Of a stretch of 20,594 bases of DNA, positions 8,240 through 17,760 are shown piece after piece. A program made the translations under genes and the position numbers. The notes under the pieces were generated by a model. It was given only the letters and a program-made list of their open reading frames with translations, was not told the DNA's origin and did not search any database. The stretch is taken from contig JAWQRM010000663.1 of assembly GCA_033557675.1 (NCBI GenBank), positions 1-20,594 of the forward strand, read 5' to 3'. This DNA comes from Coptodactyla brooksi (taxonomy: Eukaryota; Arthropoda; Insecta; Coleoptera; Scarabaeidae). Each line of letters opens with the position of its first letter. Position 1 is the first letter of the stretch.

Positions 8240-9249
8240 AATAAAAGTAATTAGAAAGAATTAACCACCTTCTCAAAAACCTTTGACAATGTAAAAACTT
8301 CCTGAAAGGTTGTAAACAAAGAAAAAACGGCCTACTTGGACTGAGCAGTTATAGATGTATTAAGTTGGGCAAAGACACTATTGGTCATTCCTTTGTTGAC
8401 ATGAAACTCGCGGGGTGTGGACAGATTGAAAAATTTAGGCACCCTGAGAGACGGTAATCAACGCAAGAAACAATATGTCTCTCCTAAGCAAGTAAATTTT
8501 AATCAGAGGATGTTGATGAGTTTTACAAAATCCATATGTGTATCTGAAAATTATTACGTAATATTCTTTAGTGAGACTCTCAAAACTGCAAAGGAAGAGT
8601 GGGAGATATTTCAACAATCGCTAAATTATATGAAATTTCACATATCACTCCGGAAATCAGTCTCTTTGCTATTATTCTGCATAATCAAAATAATGTGAAA
8701 ACCATAAGATAACACCTATATTGACGATATTTTACAACTGGAATAGATGACGTATTTTGCGCTGTGTGTAGATAAAATTTGTAGACTGCATAGAGCGGTT
8801 AACGGCTTAACATGTCCATTCAACTCACGGGAGCATGTTTTCGGTTACACCAGGAAATGATCCTGACCCCTTTCGCCTCTAAGCCACCGAGCATAGAGCC
8901 GCACGTTTTTATACCTTTTTCAAGGCTTTTATCGGTTCATTCGCTTGTGCTCCTCGCTATATAAAGGTAATAACATTAGCTATAACTTCTCTAGTTAGAT
9001 CAGACTAAAATTTATGGTTTGATCAAGATTTAAATTCCATTTTTCATTAGTACCAGTTTAATGTATATGTATTTCTCGCGTCCTTTCTATATACCACTGT
9101 GCTTTCATAAATGTGCTTTGAAAGGATATGAAGGAATGTGCAATTTCATTGTACGTTGGTAAGAAATTTTAACAGAACCGGATTCGTAAAACCAGAAGGT
9201 AATATTATAAAGCAGTAAACTAAACCATCGTTTAAGAAAAGAGAGTTAC
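8240..9249. other. unassigned stretch with a short open frame
   Basis: An open frame at 8417-8698 (93 codons) contains TAKEEWEIFQQSLNYMKF and looks mildly protein-like, and adjacent frames also have protein-like stretches. I cannot assign it to a family. No transposon terminal sequences were seen. CTATATAAAG at 8958-8967 resembles a TATA box but has no identifiable gene downstream. Confidence 0.35.
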
Positions 9250-9600
9250 GTTGTTGGTTCCAATTAAAGATTATCTACTGGGCGGTTTGCTCGGAGTGAT
9301 CACCTTAGTGTGAAAATATATCTGCCCAACAGTCACAAGTACACGCTCTGACGCCGACACACACGTAGCGTAGACGGCCAGCACGGTAGCTTAAGGCGCG
9401 GCCAAGCTTGATGTCAAGCGTGTCGCACGGCAATTAGATCACATCTCGAGGTTGTAATATGAATACGAGAATCGCCCACGTGTGAGCCAGGCCACCTTAA
9501 ATCTTGCGGCAGCACGGCTCCAACCTGGGAGGCGACATACTGTGAGAGTTAAAAGGTAAAAGCTCTACGAAACCAAAAATCACGCTCGCTACTCTAAGAA
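9250..9600. other. GC-rich block of unknown nature
   Basis: This block is visibly richer in G+C and CpG than its surroundings (for example AAGGCGCGGCCAAGC, CACGTAGCGTAGACGGCCAG). It has no long open frame in any direction. It includes the small palindrome GCTTGATGTCAAGC (about 9407-9420). It could be a regulatory region, an untranslated exon or part of an unrecognised repeat. No snRNA or tRNA features were found. Confidence 0.35.
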
Positions 9601-9869
9601 TTTTTCACACGTACCCAGAAATAGCACGAATACACTTGGCTTAACGCAATATTTACATAAACGTAAGGTGGTTTAAAAAAGCGATTATGATAATTTTTAG
9701 TTCTGAAATAAAGTGAATTTCACCAAACAATTGCAAAATGTGTAATACCGATAAGGGTAAAAGCCTCTACTAATTAACTATTTCAATTTATTGGACAGAT
9801 TAATCGTTTTGCACATCCAGTAAAACCTGTCAATAACGGCCTCCAAAAAAAGGAAAAGTATTGGCCGTT

Positions 9870-10080
9870 ATATAAAGGTGGTCATAAAGTAGATATTATA
9901 TAAGTACACATATGTATACGAAAAACTATAACTATTTTAACGTATATAATACAAAACATAGACCAGAATATTATGGATGTGTGTATACATATAATAGATA
10001 ATACATATGTTCATTATTTATACATATTATTACAACATATTCATACGAAAAAACATAATTTGTTAAGCTTTTTTAAAGTG
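9870..10080. other. AT-rich subterminal region of the Tigger-like element
   Basis: Very AT-rich with repeated ACATATG/TATACATAT words. No coding sequence recognised. Confidence 0.4.
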
Positions 10081-10127
10081 TGTTCCAATCTTTGTTTGCT
10101 TTAAATTTTTTAGCGTCGATTTCAAAA

Positions 10128-11176
10128 CTACATACTAGATAAAGTAGATTTTGGAGTTTCACATTCGTCCACATCACTATTATCAGAGGCATATTTTTCA
10201 TCATTATTGCACAATTCTTCAATTTCTATCATACTGAAATTAAGGCTCTCTATAGGCACATGACTATCAACAGAAGCATATTCATCTAAATCCACAATTT
10301 CGTTACGAATTGTAGGAAAGAGTTGGGCAAGGGGTATTTCGTATTCTTCATCAACCATTGTGTCTTCTTGTCATATAAGTGCATCGGCTAAATTTGTTTT
10401 TCAGAATTTTCAAAATCACATTCACTGTCAATAAACGTTAGAAACCTTTTAATCAAGAAATTTCGGTAAATCAATTTGAAATTCTGACTGATTCCTTGAT
10501 CCGAGGGCTGACAATGCGAAGTCGTGTTTGGATACAGGATTTTCTAATGGTACTTTAGAATGTGACGTGGCGTTATCCAAGAAAAGAAGCACTTTTACTA
10601 TTTTGTTTCTTCATTTTATTGTCAAATTTATGTAGCTATCTTGTCATAATTTCCGTTGTCATCCGTGCCTTTTGTGTTAGAAACCCATGCTAAGGGTAAT
10701 TTGTCAACATGATTACCCTTAAAACAACGAGGATTTTTTACTTTTTGTAACTTGGTTTTTCAGTCCTCTATATTGTCCAAATTAACCTCTGCGGACTCAC
10801 CACAAAGTGAGCAGAAACTTTCAAATCATCCATTAGGTGCTGCGAAATTCTCCGCCTTGAAACTGCTTACTGCCTGGTGCTTTTTGTATAAGTAGCGGCC
10901 CAGATATTGGAATTGCTTTATTTCTGGCTTTTCAAAACCAATTGTACACGACTTGATCCACTGCCAATCCTTCCGACTTTTCTGTTTTGCTCCAAGTATA
11001 ATACCTTCTTCAACCATCTTTTATAATTCACGTTTATTTTTCATAATATCGTTAATTTGTGTTTTTCCAATCTCATATTTTTGGGCTAACTTTCGCGAAC
11101 TTAACGCGTGCTTTTCACTTTCCGCGATTGTATTTATGTTGTCTTTTAGTGACAATCGTTTTCTTTTTAGCGACAT
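10128..11176 (-). pseudogene. Tigger-like (CENP-B/pogo family) transposase pseudogene
   Basis: From the ATG at 11176 the minus strand reads MSLKRKRLSLKDNINTIAE, then SSRKLAQKYEIGKTQIN and DIMKNKREL. This is the CENP-B N-type helix-turn-helix, ended by a stop. The next segment (QFQYLGRYLYKKH, FKAENFAAPNG) corresponds to the second DNA-binding domain, with GESAEVNLDNIED after it. A deletion joins this to VKNPRCFKGNHVDKLPLAW. FLDNATSHSKVPLENP follows, carrying the second catalytic aspartate of the DDE/DDD triad. The acidic C-terminus (EEYEIPLAQLFPTIRNEIV, LDEYASVDSHVP) runs to the stop at 10130-10128. The first catalytic aspartate region (NADETG in relatives) is missing. The copy covers about 350 codons against roughly 450-550 in intact relatives, so it is non-functional. 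Confidence 0.85.
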
Positions 11177-11403
11177 ACTTAATTAAGAACTTTTCGAATA
11201 GGGAGACAACTTTAAACTAATCAAGTAACCGAAAGAACCTTTCGAACACCACATTATATGTACATGTGTAAACTCGTAGAACTGAAGTTTCTCTCTAAAG
11301 TTTGAACTCTAAGTTATCACACAAATACGAAGTAATATTGGGTATTTCCATCAATAAAGATGCTTCATAAATAGTCCGGCCGATATTGGCAGGTAAATTT
11401 CTA

Positions 11404-11480
11404 TGAAGATAAAAATTAAAAAAAAATTAAAAAATAAAAAATTTTATTTTTTAAAATATAAAATTAAAAATTTGGGTTTA
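11404..11480. repeat. A/T low-complexity tract
   Basis: An almost pure A/T stretch with A runs on the left and T runs in the middle, giving extensive self-complementarity (AAAAAATAAAAAATTTTATT). It lies between the Tigger transposase and its right terminal repeat. Confidence 0.8.
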
Positions 11481-11633
11481 TTTGGCCGAGGTCGTTTTAT
11501 AAGGGTAGCCGTAAATAACAGGTTTTCGTATATGGGAATTTCCTTATAGTCGATTCGGGGAACTTTAAAACTGTCCGTATATCTCAGGTGGCCGCTTTAG
11601 ACAGGTGATCGTTAACACAGGTTTTACGTACTA

Positions 11634-12287
11634 TCAAATACCAAATGTATTTAATATACTAACTATATATAAAGTATTCTTTGCATCTCTGAAAGTAAAC
11701 GTAATGATCAAACAAATCGAGAGAATTTGACATTTATTTGCAAAACGTTCTGCCCATAGGTTGCCGAAAATTTCTAAATAGAAATCATGAAAGAACCATA
11801 CTAGATGTTGATATCTATAAAGGTCTAGATGATATGCTAGATAAGTTGCGTCGTTTGGTTGCTGGTCTGCAAAATAAATCCTTAAATACATTTCTTGAGT
11901 CATACAATATTTAGTATTTCTTCGTATGTGAAAAGCAGTTAAAAATTATTCATAGCTAAACTACTGAACAATTACAATAAATACCAAACGAAGTTATCAA
12001 ATTCTACCTAAATGTTCTTCATTGGAAAAGTTCCTTAAAATTGATAAATTGATTTTCGAATTCCGTGCTTTTTGAAAACAGATTTGGAATATGCTTGTCA
12101 AGCCGATTGCAAGGTCTTTCCAAGTACGTACTAGATGTTACAGTTTGATATTCACTCCTATAACTTTTACAACTTAACAATAACTAAGTCCTTATACCTT
12201 GCGGTGTCGCACTATCTTTTGCATTATATATTCTATTACATTTAAGTTCTTTTATATTTTACTTCGTTTATGTTATTACTATTATCT
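11634..12287. other. unassigned stretch between Tigger and LINE relics
   Basis: A minus-strand open frame at 11903-11634 (89 codons, with QPNDATYLAYHLDLYRY and WFFHDFYLEIFGNLWAE) has a protein-like look, but I cannot place it in a family. The right part (about 11990-12287) is probably the 3' untranslated tail of the minus-strand LINE relic. Confidence 0.35.
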
Positions 12288-12530
12288 TCAACTTCCATAG
12301 TTTCCTTTTCTGGGCCAGTTGCTTACCTTTACTCCATCCACTATACTTCTTTGCTTCATTGTCTTATAGGTTTGTTTGCTCTTTACAGGTTTTTCGGGGT
12401 CTGCATATTCTGTTTTTGCCTTTTGTTTCAGCTTCAAAGATATTTGTTATTCGCTCATCTCCGATTCTGTGAATATGGTCGAAGCATCCTGGCCGTCTCT
12501 CTTGTATGCGTATTTCGACTGGTTTAATAT
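12288..12530 (-). pseudogene. LINE (non-LTR retrotransposon) ORF2 3' end
   Basis: The minus strand reads RRPGCFDHIHRIGDERITN, then IFEAETKGKNRICRPRKT and CKEQ, followed by a stop/frameshift and DNEAKKYSGWSKGKQLA. This matches the C-terminal tail of many LINE reverse transcriptases: RRLRW.GH..RM.DERIPK, EG.R.RGRPRK.W. The reverse transcriptase and endonuclease domains are absent, as expected for 5'-truncated LINE copies. The clade is uncertain. The gene's 5' side adjoins the truncated mariner at 12546. Confidence 0.75.
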
Positions 12531-12545
12531 TCTGCTGTCTTGTGA

Positions 12546-12887
12546 TTGATGAAAAGGCCAGAATTGATCAATAGAAAAGGTGTGGTGTTCCACCAAGATA
12601 ACGCGAGACCACATACCAGTTTGGTAATTCGCCAAAAGCTTTTACAGTTTGGATGGGATGTACTACAATACCTATCATATTCTCAAAATCTGGCACCTTC
12701 CGAATATTACTTCTTCCTGTCTCTACTATTTTTTTGGACGGTCTTTACTTCAAATAAAGCCATTAAAAATGACTTGAATCAGTTTTTTGCCAGCAAGAAT
12801 CAGAATTTTTATGAGCGTGGAATGATGCTACTGGCAGAAAGATGGCAAAAGGTGTTGGACCAAAATGGTGAATGTGTAATTACATAA
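12546..12887 (+). pseudogene. mariner transposase, C-terminal third (5'-truncated)
   Basis: An uninterrupted 113-codon frame covers the mariner C-terminus. RPELINRKGVVFHQDNARPH contains the second catalytic aspartate (HQDNARPH). LLQFGWDVL, LAPSEYYFF, QFFASKNQNFYERGM and RWQKVLDQNGE follow before TAA. The third catalytic position is SEYY where the family has SDYY, an Asp-to-Glu change that would be expected to impair catalysis. The N-terminal two thirds, including the DNA-binding domain and first aspartate, are missing; the break abuts the LINE relic. The ATG at 12546 is internal to the ancestral gene, not a true start. It is the same family as the fragment at 1-200. Confidence 0.88.
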
Positions 12888-12937
12888 AATATTTATACTC
12901 TTTAAGAAAAGTGCTTCTCATTTTCACCAAAAAAAAA

Positions 12938-12961
12938 CAAGTTACTTTGCGAACAACCTAA
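12938..12961 (+). repeat. mariner 3' terminal inverted repeat
   Basis: AAGTTACTTTGCGAACAACC followed by TAA, then TA at 12962-12963. The reverse complement starts TTAGGTTGTTCGCAAAG, the expected mariner terminal form, about 50 bases past the stop codon. The TA could be half of the target duplication. Confidence 0.75.
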
Positions 12962-12963
12962 TA

Positions 12964-13959
12964 GTTGATCTCGATAAATATAAAAAACGTTAGTGATGAC
13001 ACTTTTTTACCAGCAAAAACAACGAATGATAAATGCATTTCGCTGCCTTTCTCTCAATTCATTAGGAAATCTTTATAAGGATTTTCAATATAGCAGATAT
13101 AAAATTAGTTTTTCAATCTAATAATATATTAACATTATTTTATTTTTATTTCATTATAAATAAAAAAGTGTAATATACTACGCAAGTTCTAACATTTAAA
13201 GAGCATATGGCTCACTTAGGCGTCCTTAGCCTTTTCTTTTTAATAGATAAATCTGGATTTTATTAAATACTAAGATTTAAACTAATTGTAAGCTGTGGTG
13301 TTTACTTACTGCCGTGGTGTTTACGATTTTCGTTTTCTTTATTTGTAAGGCATACAGACGTGATAGCAGTGTGTTCGACATATGTCGTTGTAAACATTAT
13401 ATTACTATTTGGTTATATTATCACAAATGATATTTTAAATTAAAGATGTATTAATTGACACATGCATTAAATGTCGAAAGCATACAAAGGTTATAGGCAA
13501 GTAAATGTAATAATATCCTAATAAGTATAAGTTGGCAATATTGTGAACTGATAGCAAACGCTGCTATTGGGTCTAAGTATCTTTCAGAGTTAATTTACAC
13601 AAATATACTGAAGATTTCAACAGTAGCTTAATGCAGAAATCCTAGGCATAATGTGCTGGTAATAAGTTTTAAATCGTTGCTTATTCTTAGAATCCGTGAT
13701 GACCTTTCAAAATCGCGATAAATATACAATGTATGTATGTAACGTACGCCTTCTTAGCACATGCGATACATAAACTATATGTCAGTCACTAGTTACATAA
13801 TTTATTACACGGTATCGTCAAGTGAACCGTCAATGACAGTTCACTATATTAATAGTCACGGTATGTAAATTCAATTAGAGATGTCATCATTTTACGTCGT
13901 ACCGTCGCTTACTCAACTTTCCATTTCGAAATTTTATTTGACCGACTTCACGAAAGGAT
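12964..13959. other. AT-rich non-coding stretch
   Basis: No coding similarity recognised. Minor features are the direct repeat GTGGTGTTTAC (13295-13305 and 13314-13324) and the short inverted pair GTGAAC/GTTCAC near 13820-13845. Confidence 0.45.
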
Positions 13960-14340
13960 CAAAGGCAACTGAATACCGCCCTGGCCCCTCGTTTGTAAAA
14001 TACTAACTATACACCACTTTACACTCCGTTTGGTGACATAGGGGTTAAGACAAGATTTCCGTTATCGGTCGAGACAACGACGTCTCAGGCCACCCAGATC
14101 GAGAGTTTCTCCCCATGGCCGCCTATGATACGGTTGCAGCAGCGAGTAGGAGCCTTTGGTCAACCACTTTTACTACTCATTCACCTGCAGTGCACTCGCC
14201 GATCATATCGTACCATAAACCGGGCGCTAGATATGAAACCCGTTGGTTTTATGCGACTCAAATTGGCAATAATTATCGCTGGTGAACATAAACTGGTCGA
14301 CCAACCTACGCTTTGGTGTCGAGAATGACTTTCAACGCTT
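13960..14340 (+). other. GC-rich block with a possible small open frame
   Basis: G+C is clearly higher than in the flanks. A small frame at 14115-14285 (56 codons) begins CCCCATGG, a good eukaryotic start context, with MAAYDTVAAASRSLW and ends NNYRW. An overlapping frame (14125-14328) is equally open, so coding is unproven. It could be a host exon, a regulatory element or chance. I recognise no domain. Confidence 0.2.
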
Positions 14341-14766
14341 CAGTATTACGATTGTTTTAGACGTTACATACTGAAAGATATAGATAGGGAATTCGATACA
14401 AGGATAAATGGAATTTTAAATCGTGCTGGAAAACTATAGTTCTAACGTTATTATCTAACTTTGATGTAAACCGAACGGTCATAAACAGACCTCGTAACGA
14501 ACTAATCACTAATGAATGAAACATCATCTAATAACGAAATAAACAACTAATTACTTTTGTAATAAAATAGCGAATGTTCAGTTACAACTTTCTATTCTAT
14601 TGAGTACAATTTTACGTAGAGATATGGTGTGTGTTTCTGAAGCATTTTTTAACGGTAAATCCAATTGTAAATGAAATGGTGAAGTGTGGTAATTTTTACA
14701 TATGCGGTCTGTAAATTTTCCGCCCGGAACTTGAATCTGCCGCCGAAATATGTAACGCTACCTACC
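14341..14766. other. unassigned AT-rich stretch
   Basis: No gene, repeat or transposon similarity recognised before the mariner 5' terminal repeat. Confidence 0.45.
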
Positions 14767-14991
14767 TAAGAGGTTGTCCGGAAATAACTATCTGTGTTTG
14801 TATACTTAATGTTGAACCTTTTAAAGCAATAAATTCTTGCTTTGTTGCCTTTATGTGATATTTTTGTCAAACAAAAAATGCAAATTCAAGCAATTTTGTT
14901 GCACCAGTTCAAAATCGGATACAAAGATTCGGAGACCGTTCGAAATATCAACTGTGTTTCGCCAAATAATCGTCAGCGAATGTATCTTTGA
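14767..14991 (+). pseudogene. mariner 5' end: terminal repeat and transposase N-terminus
   Basis: AGGTTGTCCGGAAATAACT at 14771 resembles the mariner terminal repeat and the 3' repeat at 12938-12961 (TTAGGTTGTTCGCAAAG on its minus strand). About 100 bases downstream, the ATG at 14878 opens QAILLHQFKIGYKDSETV with RNINCV. This matches the mariner N-terminal helix-turn-helix (AILLYEFKLGHKA.E..RNIN). The frame stops at 14989-14991 and similarity fades after NNRQRM. Everything beyond the first helix-turn-helix is lost. Because its terminal repeat resembles that of the 3' half at 12546-12961, the two may be opposite ends of one family, though not one insertion, since both point rightward in the wrong order. 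Confidence 0.7.
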
Positions 14992-15661
14992 TTTGTTCAT
15001 TTCTAGTCTTCACATTAAATATTGCTCCGTGCTGTAGTTTCATTCCGATTTGTTTTCTAGTAATAATGCTTCATTCCAGTTTGTATGTTATTGTAGGTAT
15101 GTAGATTTCTGTTTATAACTGACGGAAATTTTGTTCCTAATTGATGGTATTACATTTTCAATAATTATTTTCTCACATGCTGCTGCAGGAACAAACAATA
15201 TTGTTTGCTAACAATGTTCCTTTAGATGTGTTTTTCGAGTTACGTTCACACACTTGTTGATGAATAAATGATCAATGCCATTTCTCCATCCAAAAATTGC
15301 CATCGTTAGGATCATGTGATTAAGGTAATCAATTATATATACATAAATCTTCATCTAGTGTCATTTTTGTCAACCAAAATGTTAGTCTAGCTAGTTTATT
15401 TTGATCTATTTAACTGGAGAAGCTACGTGTTTAAAATATTTTTCTTCTTTAAAAGGCATCAAATTTACGAATGACAATAGCACAATAATCGACGATTGAG
15501 ATGAATATCCTTAATTTTGGATCACATTTCAGAATGATCGCTACGCTTTCTTCCCCACTTTTTCTGATTATTTGAAAAACATCCTCTTCTATTTTCACTT
15601 CACTGTATTGCATTTTCATCACGTGCCTAGCTCTATAGGGCTGTCAGAAATGTTCCACGTG
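14992..15661. other. unassigned stretch
   Basis: No coding similarity recognised. It contains the imperfect palindrome 15187-15221 (AGGAACA and TGTTCCT around AACAATATTGTT). ATGTTCCACGTGAC near 15650 may be an old transposon terminal motif. Confidence 0.4.
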
Positions 15662-15684
15662 ACACTTTGAAACGTTCGAATAAC
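15662..15684 (+). repeat. left copy of a 23-bp inverted repeat
   Basis: This 23-base sequence (core TTTGAAACGTTCGAATAAC) is the exact reverse complement of 18637-18659, nearly 3 kb away. The match ends within a few bases on both sides. It could be the two ends of one decayed element or two insertions of one repeat in opposite orientation. Confidence 0.8.
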
Positions 15685-15920
15685 ACAGTCCTACCAAACT
15701 ACGAATCAAGTAAGAACCAATACGAATCACCTGAGAGTTGGCAATTTCTGAAAGCCGGGTGGGTACAGTTAAGCGAGTTACTCCAAAATCAGAGATAATA
15801 TTATTAATAGCATTATGTTCCAAGTTCTAAGCTTTCTAGTGTTCCAACAAACTGTAATATATCATTACGCTCAATAATTGTTTTTCGATCTGAGTTAGTT
15901 TTTTAATACAACAGAATATT

Positions 15921-16070
15921 AAAACTAACAAACACCTTAGCCACAACACTGTTCTAAATGACCTTTTTCAATAACATTCTTCATTCGCCTGAAGGAGCTT
16001 TATTAGGTAACCTGAAACATATTTCAAGATTCAAAACAGTGTTATTGTGGTTAAGGTGTTTGTTAGTTTT
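15921..16070. repeat. small foldback: about 35-bp inverted arms
   Basis: The left arm (15921-15953) begins AAAACTAACAAACACCTTA. The right arm (16035-16070) is its reverse complement apart from one mismatch and a three-base indel. The 81-base centre contains no recognised gene. It resembles a very short non-autonomous foldback element. The open frames on both strands here are by-products of the symmetry. Confidence 0.85.
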
Positions 16071-16245
16071 AGTGACTACGACATCACAGATTTCCGTTTT
16101 CTCAAATAACAGCAGAATATTGGCAAGAAATTGCCATAATAAAATATTTTTTTTGCAGTTTTCTACCATATTGATGCTGGTTAATCCTCAATATTTACTT
16201 TAAATGCGTACCATATTTTCGGATGGAGGAAATATATTGTATTGT

Positions 16246-16271
16246 ATCTAACGTAAATATCTAACGTAAAT
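16246..16271. repeat. 13-bp tandem duplication
   Basis: ATCTAACGTAAAT occurs twice head-to-tail, followed by a short AAT run (ATAATAATAATAAG). Confidence 0.9.
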
Positions 16272-16699
16272 AATAATAATAAGACAATAGTCATCCAACA
16301 TCCAAGTGTTTTTTTAAATTTCAGTACGTACGATTTTAAATTTTGGAATTAAGCTGTAGTATTAACAGAATAAAATTATATTGCACACAACATACATATT
16401 TGGTTTTATATTTGAGCCGGCAATTCGTAAATTTATTTTGGAATCTAGGGATGAGTATTTTGTTTTTATTGAAATTAATTTTGGAAAACCAGTTTCATAC
16501 AAACGAATTGATTCGAACAATATTACTGTATTATTATTATTACTTATTGTTTGTCTGGGTATTCACCATTAATTTAGAGTGAACATTTCTAATATGACGA
16601 CGATTTCAGACTTGTTTATACAATCTCGGTGTTGAAATATAACAAAGTTTATTTTCAAATTTAAATTATTTCAAAATGAAATCTTTAGTTGAAAACTTT
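16272..16699. other. unassigned AT-rich stretch
   Basis: Open frames at 16343-16582 and 16381-16572 have no recognisable family. The part adjoining 16700 may be the decayed C-terminal end of the hAT fragment. Confidence 0.4.
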
Positions 16700-17140
16700 T
16701 CAAAATGCCTTGAAAAATTCATGTGGAGTATTAATAAGCAATGGCAAATTATTTTGTAAACGCGAAAAAGTCTTAATTGTTGTTCTCGATGTAGCCAAAA
16801 GAGCATGGTAAACAGTTCTGCTTTTATTATTCAATAGGGCTTTCTAAAGCATTAAGCTATTGTTAATAGCTTCAATTTTACTGGTTAATGTTAAAACATT
16901 TATTTTTTGGTCTTATGCGCTCAAAGTTATTGAGGTTTTTAAATGCATAGACCTTGTGACTCAATTTGCCAATCCATCATTCATCTACTAATAAAGGTGC
17001 CAGTGTTTTTTCTTCTGTTGAAAAAATGTAAGAAACTTCTTTTAAATCAAAAATACGACTCAGTATTCTATACAAATCATAAGCAAAACTCATCTCATTA
17101 CGCATTACCAAAAAAGAACCAGCTACATATTTGGAGTCCT
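16700..17140 (-). pseudogene. hAT-superfamily transposase fragment (GTF2IRD2/ZBED5-like group)
   Basis: Read on the minus strand, one frame runs FLVMRNEMSFAYDLYRIL, then TLAPLLVDE, a stop, and WIGKLSHKVYAFKNLNNF. A shift gives KINVLTLTSKIEAINNSL, then ML, a stop, and KALLNNKSRT. It ends NNLPLLINTPHEFFKAF before a stop at 16702-16700. The order matches hAT transposases of the group domesticated as GTF2IRD2 and ZBED5: VFELR.EI..FL, then W...LAYL.DIF..LN.LN, then ....KI.AFK.KL.LW. These lie in the RNase H-like region and its helical insertion. The BED finger, the preceding EVRWLS block and the C-terminal dimerisation segment are not visible. Assignment rests on pattern memory rather than an alignment. 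Confidence 0.6.
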
Positions 17141-17335
17141 GCGTTCAATTAAGTTCACCATAATATTTATCCTTCATGTAGTTCTGCATTCATATCTTCT
17201 ACTTTACGAAATTGTCCTATATAATTTACGAATGATGATTTTAACTATTAGTTACAGTGACTTTCGTATATTTGAATAGTTCTGGGCGGAAATATATGCT
17301 AAGTTGTGGATATGGAACCTTTGGCTTCGTAGCAA
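17141..17335. other. unassigned spacer
   Basis: It may contain decayed upstream hAT sequence (a minus-strand VEDMNAELHE segment near 17180-17210), but this is weak. The foldback begins at its right edge. Confidence 0.35.
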
Positions 17336-17400
17336 GTTAATCACTTTACTAAAACAATAATTAATTGCTCGATGTGCATTTCGTCTACTTGACTCGTCGT
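17336..17400 (-). ncRNA. hammerhead-ribozyme-like motif, copy C
   Basis: Minus strand: GACGA (17398-17394) corresponds to the end of the CUGANGA core; the first two core bases read AC instead of CU. Helix II GUC/GAC closes a 5-base loop (AAGUA). Then come GAAA (17382-17379), minimal helix III with a U-A pair around GCAC, the triplet AUC ending at 17371, and GAGC. The 5' strand that should pair with GAGC is degraded. A separate 7-bp hairpin, CCTGGTG/CACCAGG, lies just upstream (17407-17431). The tail to 17336 (CAATTAATTATTGTTTTAG, GTGATTAACTT) matches copies B and D. It is probably inactive because of the core changes. Confidence 0.45.
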
Positions 17401-17760
17401 GATTTTCCTGGTGATCGTCGAGAACACCAGGAAACAAAGATGGAAGAGATTATCCGTTCTATTCTATACTGGAGGATGGTGGCCGGATGCCACCCCCATA
17501 CTTGTTTCTAGAAGATTTCTTAACCTATACCCGTGTTTCCTATAATTTCCGTATTTACACTTATCTGTCTATTAATAGACAAACTATTCCTGTATTTACA
17601 CTTGTTTGAACACGAGTATAGGTTCTAGAAACAAACCTTCTAGAAACAAATATACACTTGCTGGTTTCGATAGGTCACGTAGCTCACAGCATGGGATGGC
17701 ATCCGGCCACCACCATTCAGTATACATTAGAATGGACAATCTCTTTCGTCTTTGTTCCTG

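Larger units (their letters stand above)
9818..11628 (-). mobile_element. pogo/Tigger-like DNA transposon (decayed)
   Basis: The left end, CAGTAAAACCTGTCAATAAC at 9818, and the right end read on the minus strand (ACGTAAAACCTGTGTTAACG from 11628) share GTAAAACCTGT and TAACG. This matches the family's CAGT..AACCT....TAACGG style of terminal repeat. GGCCG-containing subterminal motifs occur at both ends (near 9836, 9864, 11480 and 11590), suggesting transposase-binding repeats. A minus-strand transposase relic lies between. No clean TA duplication is visible at the borders. Confidence 0.7.

Noticed and set aside
8417..8698. 93-codon open frame
   Set aside because: Mildly protein-like, but no family recognised, and the overlapping frames look equally plausible. 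Described only within the unassigned stretch.
9280..9320. GTGATCACC in the GC-rich block suggested a spliceosomal RNA
   Set aside because: Surrounding sequence lacks the conserved 5' end, Sm site and stem order of U1, U2 or U5 as far as I can judge.
11634..11903. 89-codon minus-strand open frame next to the Tigger right end
   Set aside because: No recognisable motif. It ends just outside the terminal repeat, so it is not part of the transposase.
12270..12527. 85-codon plus-strand hydrophobic open frame
   Set aside because: It is the antisense shadow of the LINE 3' end on the minus strand.
15958..16203. Overlapping open frames on both strands
   Set aside because: They mirror each other because of the inverted repeat at 15921-16070. 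No domain.
17252..17437. 61-codon minus-strand open frame
   Set aside because: It runs through hammerhead copy C and its tail, a non-coding repeat.
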